A stretch of DNA of 64,000 bases, from NCBI RefSeq assembly GCF_000166355.1, contig NC_014652.1, positions 998,501-1,062,500 on the forward strand. The letters are read 5' to 3'. Positions 17,735-25,796 of this stretch are shown piece after piece (positions within the stretch are counted from its first letter, which is position 1; each line of letters starts with the position of its first letter). Both the position numbers and the translations under genes were made by a program. The notes under the pieces are model-generated. The model searched no databases, was not told where the DNA came from, and saw nothing but the letters and a program-made list of their open reading frames with translations. This stretch comes from Caldicellulosiruptor hydrothermalis 108. Its GTDB lineage: Bacteria; Bacillota; Thermoanaerobacteria; Caldicellulosiruptorales; Caldicellulosiruptoraceae.

Positions 17735-18483
17735 AATACTTAAAATTTCCAAATATACCAGAAAGTAAAGCTACACACGTTTTGCTTGACAAAAGAGCGT
17801 ACGATAAGTTTATCTATGCGTTAGAAGATTTGGGTATAAAAATAGTGATATGTGAAAGCTGTGATGACCTTTATCCTGCGATATCTTCTCACCCTGATAT
17901 ATTTTATTTTCACTATGAAGACAACTTAATCTTTGCCGCTCCCAACTCACCAAGAAAAACCACAGAGGAACTGAAAAAACTTGGATTTAATATAATATTT
18001 GGAGAGAAAGCTGTTTTGGGAAAATATCCTGAGGATGTAAAGTACAATATCGCAAAAGTTGGCACAAAAGTCTTTCACAATTTTAAATTTACTGATAGAA
18101 TAGTAGCAAAAAGAATAGAAGAAGACAACCTTCAAAGGATTCATATAAAACAGGGGTATACTAAATGTTCAATCTTGATTGTAAATTCAAACGCAATTAT
18201 TACCTCTGATAAAGGAATTTACAAAAAAGCAATTGAAAATGGAATAGATAGCTTACTTATATCGCCAGGCTTTATTAAATTGGAGGGGCTTAACTATGGT
18301 TTTATTGGCGGCTGTGGAGGATTAATTAGCAAAAATCTTATGGCTTTTAATGGTGATATTTCAATGCATCCAGATTATTTGAGTATAAAAAATTTTCTTA
18401 AAAAGTATGATATTGAAATCTTGAATGTGGCGGGTTTGCAGCTTTCAGATATAGGTTCTATCATTCCTTTGTGTCAGCAGTAG
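17731..18483 (+). CDS. DUF6873-type GME-fold protein of unknown function
   Basis: A 250-residue protein resembling the DUF6873 family, which is assigned to the guanidino-group-modifying (GME, pentein) fold. Visible blocks are the start FPNIPESKATHVLLDKRA, HYEDNLIFAAPNSP, a Cys-containing IKQGYTKCSILIVN, and YGFIGGCGGLISKN near the C-terminus followed by HPDY. Glycine- and Cys-rich loops at the pseudo-symmetric strand ends fit a pentein, but a full amidino-transfer catalytic set cannot be shown by eye. TTG 17731 overlaps the upstream stop. Function unknown; translational coupling to an S component is the only context clue. Confidence 0.6.
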   Translation: MKYLKFPNIPESKATHVLLDKRAYDKFIYALEDLGIKIVICESCDDLYPAISSHPDIFYFHYEDNLIFAAPNSPRKTTEELKKLGFNIIFGEKAVLGKYPEDVKYNIAKVGTKVFHNFKFTDRIVAKRIEEDNLQRIHIKQGYTKCSILIVNSNAIITSDKGIYKKAIENGIDSLLISPGFIKLEGLNYGFIGGCGGLISKNLMAFNGDISMHPDYLSIKNFLKKYDIEILNVAGLQLSDIGSIIPLCQQ

Positions 18484-18571
18484 AAAAAAGAACATATTGA
18501 AAAAGAGCATTTGAGGGTATATTTATTATTGTGCTAAAAAGTTAAAGCTTATATTCAGGGATGTGAAGAAA

Positions 18572-19468
18572 ATGCAAATATTGAGTTTGGGAGTGGCAGA
18601 CGACCCTGTTTTTGTATATGAGAGATTAAAAAGGCAGCTGGATAGGAATGAAAATGTAAAAGGACTTTCCATTGAGCCAAATCAATGTGGCAATATCACA
18701 TTTTACGGTATTTTTTTAAGCGACGATGAACTCAAAAAAAATTTCGATTTGAATGCGTATGACAGAGTAAAATATTTTGTTGCTGATGCAATAGCAAATG
18801 TAATAATTGAGTACACCAAAGAAAAGTTTCTTTTTAAACTGATAAAAGAAGATTATTATTTTTTAGATGAAATAGAAGCAAAAAAGATATTTCAAGAAAG
18901 TCAGAAAAGATTAAATGAACTAACAAGTGCCCAGAGCTTTTCAAAGGTAAAGTTCGAAATAATAAAAAAAGTGCTTGATTTTTTAGACTCTAATTTTGAA
19001 TTTAATTTTGAAGGTTTTTTGACCTTCAGATTAAAAGATTATATAAAGACAATTCAAAATATTGTGGAAGATGTTACAAATAAATACCTTCTGGAAAGGG
19101 AATACTTTCAGTTTATAAACCTTCTGAGATATTTTACAGACATTCAAGAATCAAAGATAGAACATGTAGATGTTATCCCGACTGCTAAAATGTATTTGCT
19201 CCTTGATAGAGAAGGAAATGAGATAAAAGATGAGTTTTATGAGCTTTTATCAAGAAATTTTAAGTTAAATCTTTCGAAAGAAGATATACTTCTGAGTAGA
19301 CTAATTTCGCTCTCCCCTCAAAATATTGTTTTTCACAAGCACCAGGATACAACTATTCCAGCGGATATACTTGAAATTCTTTCTCTTGTATTTGATAAAA
19401 AACTTCAATTTTGCACTTCTTGCAAGATAAAATACGTAGATAGTTTTTCGTCCAAGAGTGAGGAATAG
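18572..19468 (+). CDS. ytxC: YtxC-like putative sporulation protein
   Basis: A 298-residue protein matching the YtxC family, whose biochemical role is unknown. The hallmark is the central FNFEGFLTFRLKDYIKTIQNIVEDVTNKYLLEREY segment, where FRLKDY is the family core. The C-terminus carries CTSCKIKYVDSF, a CxxC that may bind metal. A GTG at 18563 is in frame but lies within the SD-like GGGATGTGA (18558-18566), so ATG 18572 is preferred. Its TAG stop forms the loop of the terminator. Confidence 0.75.
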   Translation: MQILSLGVADDPVFVYERLKRQLDRNENVKGLSIEPNQCGNITFYGIFLSDDELKKNFDLNAYDRVKYFVADAIANVIIEYTKEKFLFKLIKEDYYFLDEIEAKKIFQESQKRLNELTSAQSFSKVKFEIIKKVLDFLDSNFEFNFEGFLTFRLKDYIKTIQNIVEDVTNKYLLEREYFQFINLLRYFTDIQESKIEHVDVIPTAKMYLLLDREGNEIKDEFYELLSRNFKLNLSKEDILLSRLISLSPQNIVFHKHQDTTIPADILEILSLVFDKKLQFCTSCKIKYVDSFSSKSEE

Positions 19469-19486
19469 TTCCTCACTTTTGTTTTG
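19457..19486 (+). terminator. Terminator whose 3-nt loop is the ytxC stop codon
   Basis: AGTGAGGAA (19457-19465) pairs perfectly with TTCCTCACT (19469-19477) around the loop TAG (19466-19468), the ytxC stop. A T-rich tail follows. Confidence 0.85.
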
Positions 19487-19491
19487 TCCTG

Positions 19492-19520
19492 TTTACTTCA
19501 ATTATTTAAAGTGATATAAT
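19492..19520 (+). promoter_or_regulatory. Promoter for the YerC/methyltransferase pair
   Basis: TTTACT (19492-19497), 17 bp, TATAAT (19515-19520), 50 bp before the next start. Confidence 0.7.
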
Positions 19521-19569
19521 CTTAAAGAAGAGCAGAGTAAGCGGGGTTACAAAGAGGTGTATAAAGCAT

Positions 19570-19881
19570 ATGAATGAAAAACTTAAGAATGAGATGACAG
19601 ACCATCTTTTTGAAGCAATACTTGAACTGAGAACAGTAGAGGAATGTTATAATTTTTTTGAAGATTTGTGCACAGTAAGAGAGATTCAGGAGCTTTCTCA
19701 AAGATTTGAGGTTGCAAAGCTTCTATTTGAGGGTGCAAAATACAGTGACATTACAAAAAAAACGGGGGCATCTCCTGCTACAATTAGCAGAGTAAACAGG
19801 TGTCTAAACTATGGAGCTGACGGTTATAAAACTGTGCTTTTAAGACTTAAACAAAAATCAAGATTGGATGATGAAAAGTGA
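19570..19881 (+). CDS. YerC/YecD-family TrpR-related DNA-binding protein
   Basis: A 103-residue all-helical protein of the Trp repressor superfamily. It has LRTVEECYNFFEDLCTVREIQELSQRFEVAKLL and the helix-turn-helix SDITKKTGASPATISRVNRCLNYG. Targets are unknown. SD AAAGAGGTG lies 10 nt upstream of ATG 19570. It overlaps the next gene by 4 bp (GTGA), suggesting co-translation with the methyltransferase. Confidence 0.85.
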   Translation: MNEKLKNEMTDHLFEAILELRTVEECYNFFEDLCTVREIQELSQRFEVAKLLFEGAKYSDITKKTGASPATISRVNRCLNYGADGYKTVLLRLKQKSRLDDEK

Positions 19882-20993
19882 TAGAGCTTTTTGTTGCGAC
19901 ACCTTTAGGTACAGAGTCGGTTGCAAAGGAAGAGCTGGTAAGGCTGGGATATAAAAATTTAAAAGTTGAAAATGGAAGGATTTTTGTGTCAGCTGAGCTT
20001 GAAGACATACCCAAGCTCAATATAAATTTAAGAACGCCAAACAGAATTTTTGCTATCTTAAATAAGTTCAAGGCTCAGACTTTTGATGAACTATTTGATG
20101 GAGTGTACAGCTACTCTTGGCACGAAATACTGCCAAAAGATGCAAAGATTTTGGTAACTGGCAGAACAGAAAAGTCCAAGCTGTTTAGTATAAGAGCGTG
20201 CCAGTCTATAACTAAAAAAGCAATAGTTGAAAAACTAAAATCAAAATACAATGTAAACTTGCTTGAAGAGACTGGACAGCTTTTCAAGATAGAAATCGCC
20301 ATGATAAATGACTGGGCTTATCTGCTTTTTGACACAACAGGCGATTCTCTTCACAAAAGAGGTTATCGGAAACTTATTTCTAAAGCGCCTTTGAAAGAAA
20401 ACATAGCAGCAACTTTAATCCTGCTTGCCAAATGGCAAGACGATGAAGAAGTATTCTGGGACCCATTTTGTGGTTCTGGAACCATAGCAATTGAAGCAGC
20501 AATGATTGCCAGAAACATAGCTCCCGGTATTAACAGGACCTTTTTGGCTGAAAAAAATGGATTTATTTCACAACAGGAATGGAAAAAATCAAGGCTTGAG
20601 GCAATTGAGAGGATTGATTATCAAAAAAAGTTTGAGGTACTATCTTCTGATATTGATGAGAATATGATACACATTGCAAGAGCAAACGCAAAGGAGATTG
20701 GCGTTGACAAAGACATAAGATTTTTCAGGGCAGATGCAAGAAAGATAAAAAAACCATCAGAAAAAGGCATAATTGTGACAAACCCACCGTATGGAGAGAG
20801 GATTGACGATATGGATATATTTGAGCTTTATAGGGATTTTGGCAGATGTCTTAAAACATTTGATAACTGGCGCTTTTTTGTGTTATCTGCATATGAGAAA
20901 ATTGAAAAAGCATTTGGCAAGAAAGCAGACAAAAACAGGAAGCTTTACAATGGTAAGATAAAAACATATCTTTATTTCTATTTTCAGTTGTGA
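19878..20993 (+). CDS. THUMP-domain rRNA (guanine-N2) methyltransferase, RlmL/YpsC type
   Basis: A 371-residue class I SAM methyltransferase with an N-terminal ferredoxin-like plus THUMP RNA-binding region (about 1-160). The UPF0020 catalytic domain has the SAM motif DPFCGSGTIAIEA (about 195) and catalytic TNPPYGER (about 303). RlmL homologues methylate 23S rRNA G2445; the Firmicute YpsC homologue is inferred to act similarly. It lacks the second (RlmK) domain of the E. coli fusion. Confidence 0.85.
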   Translation: MIELFVATPLGTESVAKEELVRLGYKNLKVENGRIFVSAELEDIPKLNINLRTPNRIFAILNKFKAQTFDELFDGVYSYSWHEILPKDAKILVTGRTEKSKLFSIRACQSITKKAIVEKLKSKYNVNLLEETGQLFKIEIAMINDWAYLLFDTTGDSLHKRGYRKLISKAPLKENIAATLILLAKWQDDEEVFWDPFCGSGTIAIEAAMIARNIAPGINRTFLAEKNGFISQQEWKKSRLEAIERIDYQKKFEVLSSDIDENMIHIARANAKEIGVDKDIRFFRADARKIKKPSEKGIIVTNPPYGERIDDMDIFELYRDFGRCLKTFDNWRFFVLSAYEKIEKAFGKKADKNRKLYNGKIKTYLYFYFQL

Positions 20994-21023
20994 TAAAATG
21001 AGTTTAAAACAAAAGTAAATAAA

Positions 21024-21071
21024 AAAGGGCTTGCCGTCTGAAAAAGCATATGTATTTTTGGCAAGCCCTTT
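21024..21071. terminator. Bidirectional terminator between convergent genes
   Basis: AAAGGGCTTGCC (21024-21035) pairs perfectly with GGCAAGCCCTTT (21060-21071), 24-nt loop, with A-rich and T-rich flanks on both sides. Confidence 0.85.
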
Positions 21072-21077
21072 ATAGTT

Positions 21078-22943
21078 TTATTCCTCTTTTTTCTTAAATT
21101 TTTCCAAATCCTCTTTTACAAATTTTATATTCAGCTTTGAAAACTCAATCTTGTCTATCTTTATGCTTTTCACAAAATTTTCAAAGTCAGAAACTGTATA
21201 GCTATTATAATACAAAACAGGAATTGACAGGTCGATGGTGTAATAATATTGATTGTATTTTATCATATAGATAATTCTGTTCTGAAGATTCATAAAATTA
21301 AAGTCTCTATTTGGATTTCCCTTTGCGAGTTCTGAAAGCTTAGAAATGTTATAGACATAAGTAAACTTATAAATAGAAAGATTTTTGTCAGCATACTTTA
21401 AAAGGCTCATATTTACAGTTTTGCTCTTGTATTCGTTGCTTTCAACCCATGCTTGCATAGTGTTTTTTATAATTTTTTCAGCAGGGTCTACGTTTATTCC
21501 ACCATTTATTGTCAAGATTGAGTATGGAGTATTGTAAAGCATCACTGTTTCAATGTCTGAAATACCCTGTGCAGATGGAATTGAGGATCCTATTATCTGA
21601 CTAAAGTAGCTATAGTAGTAATATGGCATATTTGTTTTATAATCCTTTGAAATCTTCATTTCAAATGGAGCTTTGTTAAGTTTTATGGTTTTCAAACTGT
21701 TCTGTGGTTTCAAATCTCCAGACCAAAGAATAGAATCAAAGTATCTGCTTTTTGCTGGCAATACTTTGAATGAATTTATTATCCTCTCATATTTTTGCTT
21801 ATCTTTGTTATATTTTTCTTCTGCAGCGTACAGTCTTACCACATATTTATTATTGTTTGAGTCAACATAAAGTCTTTTTTCAACAAACGTCTTGTTAAGG
21901 CTTTTTCTGATTCTAAGTTCATAAATTTTTGCTTTGCTTGTTCCAATATTTAAACTTTTGTATGAGATGATTTTTAAAAGTTCTTTATTGTAAAGCTCAA
22001 TACTTTTTATTTCCTGAGAAACCCATTTGTCAAAACTGACATTCGAGTTTGTCACAAAACTGACAGAAAGATATTCGTCATATTCCTGCTGACTATCTGA
22101 AGGTATTATACTTGAGGTATCCTGCTGTTTTTGGGTTGAGATTCCCATCTCCTCATCTGTGTAAAGTGGAGCAAATGATTGAGTTGATGAATTGTACTCA
22201 AGATTATAAATGTCTGTAGATTTCCAGTAAGGTGGAAGGTCAATCTGCCATCCATAACTTGTGTTTTTGTGAACTCTCCACGATGTTACGTTGTCTGCTA
22301 AATCTTTTATATTGGGGTTGTTTTTATCAAAGTTTGTTTCAAAAGAGTCAGCCATCTTGTATAGAAGATTTTTGTGTTGTAAGTAGAAATTTAAATCCAT
22401 GCTAATCGTAAGTCTGTAAATGTAGTTGTATCTCTTATTTTTGCTCAAATAAATTCGCGTGAGATTAAAAGTGCCAGAACTTTCTTCTTCGTCAACAAAT
22501 ACATAAAAGGAGTCGGTATAAACACTTGTGGCTTCAATATATTCTTGACCTTGCTTGTCCTTTCCTTTTTTGAGCGAATATAGTTTTGAACCAGAATAAT
22601 AACCTGAAATCAGGTCTTGACCATACAGCAAAATCTCATCTAAGGAGGTATAGCCTTCTTTATTTAAGATTGCCTCAATATTGATAGATGCCTTGTAGCT
22701 ATTGCTTGACATTGAAAAATAGCTTCCTTTGGGGTCTTTGTTTATATAAGCATCCTGTGGCATGTAGATAGACCAGTTGTAAACACTGTTTCCAACCCGG
22801 TTCTTATTGACGTCGTCTTTTGAAAAAACTGTATAAAAGTCAATGACGCCACTGTCTTCTTGTGCAAGCGCGAAGATAGAAGATGTGAGAACGAAAGCAA
22901 CTATTGTAAAAATACAAATTGCTATTTTTAACTTTCTTGACAT
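21078..22943 (-). CDS. Secreted protein of unknown function with three tandem PsbP-like modules
   Basis: A 621-residue protein with a cleavable-looking signal (residues 1-27, ending ALAQ). The rest appears to be three diverged copies of one alpha/beta module of about 150-190 residues. Each begins with an aromatic strand and a Pro near the start (VYNWSIYMPQDA, YGWQIDLPPYWK, FEMKISKDYKTNMP) and ends with a YxxIINSFKVL-like helix (MADSFETNF, IINSFKVL, FVKSIKI). This recalls PsbP/Mog1-type folds, but I could not assign a family. ATG 22943 follows AAAGGGTGATAG; an upstream in-frame ATG lacks an SD. It lies 29 bp after the protease gene in the same direction and may be its partner or substrate (inference). 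Confidence 0.7.
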   Translation of the reverse strand: MSRKLKIAICIFTIVAFVLTSSIFALAQEDSGVIDFYTVFSKDDVNKNRVGNSVYNWSIYMPQDAYINKDPKGSYFSMSSNSYKASINIEAILNKEGYTSLDEILLYGQDLISGYYSGSKLYSLKKGKDKQGQEYIEATSVYTDSFYVFVDEEESSGTFNLTRIYLSKNKRYNYIYRLTISMDLNFYLQHKNLLYKMADSFETNFDKNNPNIKDLADNVTSWRVHKNTSYGWQIDLPPYWKSTDIYNLEYNSSTQSFAPLYTDEEMGISTQKQQDTSSIIPSDSQQEYDEYLSVSFVTNSNVSFDKWVSQEIKSIELYNKELLKIISYKSLNIGTSKAKIYELRIRKSLNKTFVEKRLYVDSNNNKYVVRLYAAEEKYNKDKQKYERIINSFKVLPAKSRYFDSILWSGDLKPQNSLKTIKLNKAPFEMKISKDYKTNMPYYYYSYFSQIIGSSIPSAQGISDIETVMLYNTPYSILTINGGINVDPAEKIIKNTMQAWVESNEYKSKTVNMSLLKYADKNLSIYKFTYVYNISKLSELAKGNPNRDFNFMNLQNRIIYMIKYNQYYYTIDLSIPVLYYNSYTVSDFENFVKSIKIDKIEFSKLNIKFVKEDLEKFKKKEE

Positions 22944-22972
22944 ATAACTATCACCCTTTCCATATATTTTAA

Positions 22973-24085
22973 CTATTTGCTTGTTGGCCACTCTTTCAAA
23001 ATAACTTCTTTTTCAAGAATTTTGCCATTTCTTTTGATTTTTATCTTTACCTTGTCACCAGGAAGATATTTCATAAGAGTTTGATTGTATTCTGCAATAG
23101 AATTGATAGGGTAGCTGTCAATTGCAACAAGTATATCATTTTCTTGAGCAAATTCTTTTAAAGGGCTGTCGGCTTTTACATCTATGATTTTAAGACCGAG
23201 GTTAGACGGAAGCCCAACATAAGATAGCCAACTGTCTTCAAACTCAAGACCTAAGTAACATCTTTTGATTCTACCAAACTTTTTGTAGTGGTCAAGGAAA
23301 TAAAGTATATTCTCTGCAGGAATTGCAAAGTTAATTCCCTGCCAGTAGTCAATACCGAGAGTATTTATCCCTACAAGTTTTCCCTGCATATTAACAAGTG
23401 GACCGCCGCTGTTGCCTGGATTGATGCTTGCATCTGTTTGCAAAAATGTATAGACTTCATCTACAGGTCTATTAAGTCCGCTTATTATTCCCTTTGTGAC
23501 ACTATTTCGCCATCCTAAAAAAAGCGGTGTGCCTATTGCCAAAACTTCCTGACCCACATAGATATTTTTTGGGTTTTCAATTTCAATTGGGGTAAGATTG
23601 CTTCGGTTAACTCTCAAAATTGCAAGGTCAATTTCTTTGTCACTGTAAAGTACAGTTGCCTTGTAAGCCTTGGCATCGTAGAAGATAACATAAGGCTGTT
23701 TTAAATCTTCAACAACATGATTGTTTGTCAAAATCAGTCCATTTTTGTCTATTACAACACCAGATCCATGAGAAAGCCCAGCTGGAATTTTGCTGTAGTA
23801 AAAGTCGTCTGCTTTTATCTTTTTGCTGTCACCAATGATTGCTACAACAGACTTGTTTACCTTGTCAATGACCTCACTTATGGACAGGTCTTTTTTCTGA
23901 ATTATCAGGCTATTTTGCGTTTTGGTGTAATCAAAGTTTAAAAAGTCTTTCAAAGAGTCAATATCAACGTAGGTTTTTCCGTCAATCTCTTTTGGAGTCA
24001 CGGCAATAGTCTGGGCAAATACAATGTTTGAAAGAACAAATATCACAATAAATCCAGCCAGCCATATCTTTATACTTTTTCTCAT
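22973..24085 (-). CDS. HtrA/DegP-like secreted serine protease with PDZ domain
   Basis: A 370-residue S1C protease outside the membrane. It has a signal or anchor segment (8-24), a short stalk domain resembling a copper-amine-oxidase N-terminal module (about 28-64: TPKEIDGKTYVDIDSLKDFL), a trypsin-like domain with the complete triad His123 (TNNHVV), Asp153 (EIDLAIL) and Ser226 (GNSGGPL), and a C-terminal PDZ domain (about 275-365). ATG 24085 is chosen because GGGAGGT lies 6 nt upstream; an ATG at 24100 precedes that SD. Probably transcribed with the gene at 21078-22943. Confidence 0.92.
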   Translation of the reverse strand: MRKSIKIWLAGFIVIFVLSNIVFAQTIAVTPKEIDGKTYVDIDSLKDFLNFDYTKTQNSLIIQKKDLSISEVIDKVNKSVVAIIGDSKKIKADDFYYSKIPAGLSHGSGVVIDKNGLILTNNHVVEDLKQPYVIFYDAKAYKATVLYSDKEIDLAILRVNRSNLTPIEIENPKNIYVGQEVLAIGTPLFLGWRNSVTKGIISGLNRPVDEVYTFLQTDASINPGNSGGPLVNMQGKLVGINTLGIDYWQGINFAIPAENILYFLDHYKKFGRIKRCYLGLEFEDSWLSYVGLPSNLGLKIIDVKADSPLKEFAQENDILVAIDSYPINSIAEYNQTLMKYLPGDKVKIKIKRNGKILEKEVILKEWPTSK

Positions 24086-24189
24086 TGCAGAACCTCCCAT
24101 ACCAAGAATTTGTCACCATATAATTATAACGTATTTTAGCCAAAAATGTTATCCCCTAAAAAATAAAATTTTGGTTGCAATTTTTATGC

Positions 24190-24218
24190 TTGATTATTTT
24201 TATTTTTTGCTTTATAAT
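24190..24218 (+). promoter_or_regulatory. Promoter of the ferredoxin-csoR unit
   Basis: TTGATT (24190-24195), 17-bp spacer, TATAAT (24213-24218). The CsoR-type operator at 24235-24257 lies just after the predicted transcription start. Confidence 0.75.
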
Positions 24219-24234
24219 ATACTTGTAAATGCAA

Positions 24235-24257
24235 TACACCCCCATGGTATAGGGGTA
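24235..24257. promoter_or_regulatory. CsoR-type operator candidate
   Basis: TACACCCCC...AGGGGTA is a C-run/G-run imperfect inverted repeat (ACCCC 24238-24242, GGGGT 24252-24256) with a 9-nt AT-containing centre, the general form of CsoR/RcnR-family sites. csoR is the second gene of this transcript, so autoregulation is likely. Confidence 0.65.
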
Positions 24258-24289
24258 AAAGCTACTGGGGAAGGAGAATATTCAGAAGA

Positions 24290-24493
24290 ATGAGAAAAGC
24301 GGTATTGGACAAAAACATGTGTGACAGATCACCCTTTTGTCCTGCTTCGCGTTCGTGCAAGTTTGGTGCAATAAAAAGAAATGTAAGAGGATTTTTTGAT
24401 GTAGAGATTGAAATTGACAAAGAAAAGTGTACAGGATGCGGCGTATGTACGAAGTTTTGTCCGCAGGGAGCTATAAAGATTGTTGAAGAGTAG
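24290..24493 (+). CDS. Small 4Fe-4S ferredoxin-like protein
   Basis: A 67-residue protein with one classical [4Fe-4S] motif, CTGCGVCTKFCP (Cys47, 50, 53, 57). An N-terminal set of Cys11, Cys17 and Cys23 has wider spacing (C-x5-C-x5-C) and could hold a second cluster or another metal. Electron partner unknown. It is first in the CsoR-controlled unit, so expression probably follows copper or a related stress (inference). Confidence 0.8.
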   Translation: MRKAVLDKNMCDRSPFCPASRSCKFGAIKRNVRGFFDVEIEIDKEKCTGCGVCTKFCPQGAIKIVEE

Positions 24494-24504
24494 GTGACGC
24501 TGAG

Positions 24505-24762
24505 GTGCCTGAAAATGAAAGGAAAGAAGAGGTTCTTTCAAGACTTAAAAATATCAAAGGGCACATAGAAGGAATTATTAAAATGGTGGAAGAAGAAAAA
24601 GAATGTGAAGAGGTTATGCTCCAGATAATTGCTGTCAAGAAAGCTTTGGAAAAAGTGGGATATTATATAATAGAAAGCCATGCTGAAAAGTGCTTGTCAG
24701 ATGTCGAGAACAAGGCTCAGATTCAAAAAATTTTGAATATCATGATGAAATTTTTAAGTTGA
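24505..24762 (+). CDS. csoR: CsoR-family copper-responsive repressor
   Basis: An 85-residue helical CsoR/RcnR-family repressor. Cys34, His59 and Cys63 give the Cys-x24-His-x3-Cys spacing of the Cu(I) site in characterised CsoRs. The persulfide sensor CstR keeps two Cys but not the His, so copper is favoured despite the sulfur-carrier genes downstream. GTG 24505 has TAGGTGA (24491-24497) 7 nt upstream. No copper ATPase or CopZ is encoded nearby in the window. Confidence 0.88.
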   Translation: MPENERKEEVLSRLKNIKGHIEGIIKMVEEEKECEEVMLQIIAVKKALEKVGYYIIESHAEKCLSDVENKAQIQKILNIMMKFLS

Positions 24763-24945
24763 AAGGTAAAGTTGGTATCTATTTTTCTCCTGTTGAATGC
24801 TTAAAAGCTTTTGTGTTCAAAAATGTTATTATTTTAACAATCTGATTTTAAAAAATTTTTTTGCAGAAGTTTGTTAAATAAATCTCATGCAAATGGGGTA
24901 ACAATATAAAAGGTAAAAATAAAAATTTATGGAGGTGCGATCAAG

Positions 24946-25170
24946 ATGGCAGAATATTTTATTGATGCAAAAGGGCTTCAGTGTCCAGGACCTATTACCC
25001 AGCTTTTTAAACAAATGAAGGAAGCACAAAGTGGAGATGTTGTAACAATTGAAGTGACAGACCCAGCGTTCAAACGTGATGTTGAGAGCTGGTGTAAAAA
25101 GACAAAGAATGAGCTTTTGGAGCTCAAAGAAGAAAATGGTGTAATTCAGGCAAAGATTAAAAAGGCTTAA
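24946..25170 (+). CDS. TusA/SirA-family sulfur carrier protein
   Basis: A 74-residue TusA-fold protein. The sulfur-carrying Cys13 lies in the family motif LQCPGPI, with the usual second part DPAFKRDVESWCKKT. TusA proteins pass persulfide sulfur between desulfurases and acceptors. It pairs with the DsrE-like gene 17 bp downstream, a common combination. SD GGAGGTG precedes ATG 24946. The 183-bp gap upstream shows no convincing -35/-10 pair, but GGGGTA at 24895-24900 resembles a half operator. Confidence 0.88.
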   Translation: MAEYFIDAKGLQCPGPITQLFKQMKEAQSGDVVTIEVTDPAFKRDVESWCKKTKNELLELKEENGVIQAKIKKA

Positions 25171-25187
25171 AAGTGGGTGAGAAGATT

Positions 25188-25664
25188 ATGAGAGAAGACA
25201 AAAAGACAATCATTGTGTTTTCAAACGACATGGACAAGGTTATGGCAGCATTTGTAATTGCAACTGGTGCTGCTGCAATGGGCGATGAGGTCACAATGTT
25301 TTTTACATTCTGGGGTTTGAACGTTTTGAGAGACGCGAAAAAGAAAGCACAAGGAAAATCATTCTTAGAAAAAATGTTCGGTGCTATGATGCCAAAAGGG
25401 GTTGAAAAACTCCCGCTTTCCAAGATGAACTTTTTAGGGATTGGTCCAAAGCTTATGAAATATATGATGAAAAAGAAAAATGTGATGATGTTACCTGAGA
25501 TGATAAAACAGGCGCAAGAGCTTGGTATAAAGATGGTTGCCTGTTCAATGTCCATGGACGTTATGGGAATAAAAAAAGAAGAGTTAATTGATGGTGTTGA
25601 GATTGGCGGTGTTGCCACATACCTTGGTGAGGCAAGCGAAGCAGGTGTGAATCTGTTTATCTAA
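25188..25664 (+). CDS. DsrE/DsrF-like family protein
   Basis: A 158-residue DsrE-superfamily protein: N-terminal IIVFSNDMDKVMAAFVIATGAAAMGDEVTMFFTFWG, a Met/Lys-rich middle (about 65-105), and the probable sulfur-accepting Cys in MVACSMSMDVMG near residue 124. Such proteins work with TusA in sulfur relay. GTG 25173 is in frame but is part of the SD region; ATG 25188 is preferred. A strong terminator follows. Confidence 0.85.
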   Translation: MREDKKTIIVFSNDMDKVMAAFVIATGAAAMGDEVTMFFTFWGLNVLRDAKKKAQGKSFLEKMFGAMMPKGVEKLPLSKMNFLGIGPKLMKYMMKKKNVMMLPEMIKQAQELGIKMVACSMSMDVMGIKKEELIDGVEIGGVATYLGEASEAGVNLFI

Positions 25665-25687
25665 GTCATGGAAATCTGAACTAATAG

Positions 25688-25720
25688 AGGCAGGAGAAAG
25701 CCTGCCTTTTTATTTTTTTT
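25688..25720 (+). terminator. Terminator after the tusA-dsrE pair
   Basis: AGGCAGG (25688-25694) and CCTGCCT (25701-25707), 6-nt loop, long T-run. Confidence 0.92.
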
Positions 25721-25742
25721 TGCTCTTTTGAAATAAAAACTG

Positions 25743-25751
25743 TGATATAAT
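25743..25751 (+). promoter_or_regulatory. Extended -10 promoter for the radical SAM gene
   Basis: TGATATAAT is an extended -10 (TGn + TATAAT) 45 bp before the start. No good -35 at 16-18 bp was found; TTGAAA at 25728 is only 12 bp away. Confidence 0.5.
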
Positions 25752-25796
25752 AATGGAACAATAAAAAGTTTTTTAGTATCAGAAAGGAAAATCGCT

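Noticed and set aside
24763..24945. A second CsoR operator and promoter before the tusA-like gene
   Set aside because: Only a GGGGTA half-site (24895-24900) and no -35/-10 pair at 16-18 bp spacing could be found.
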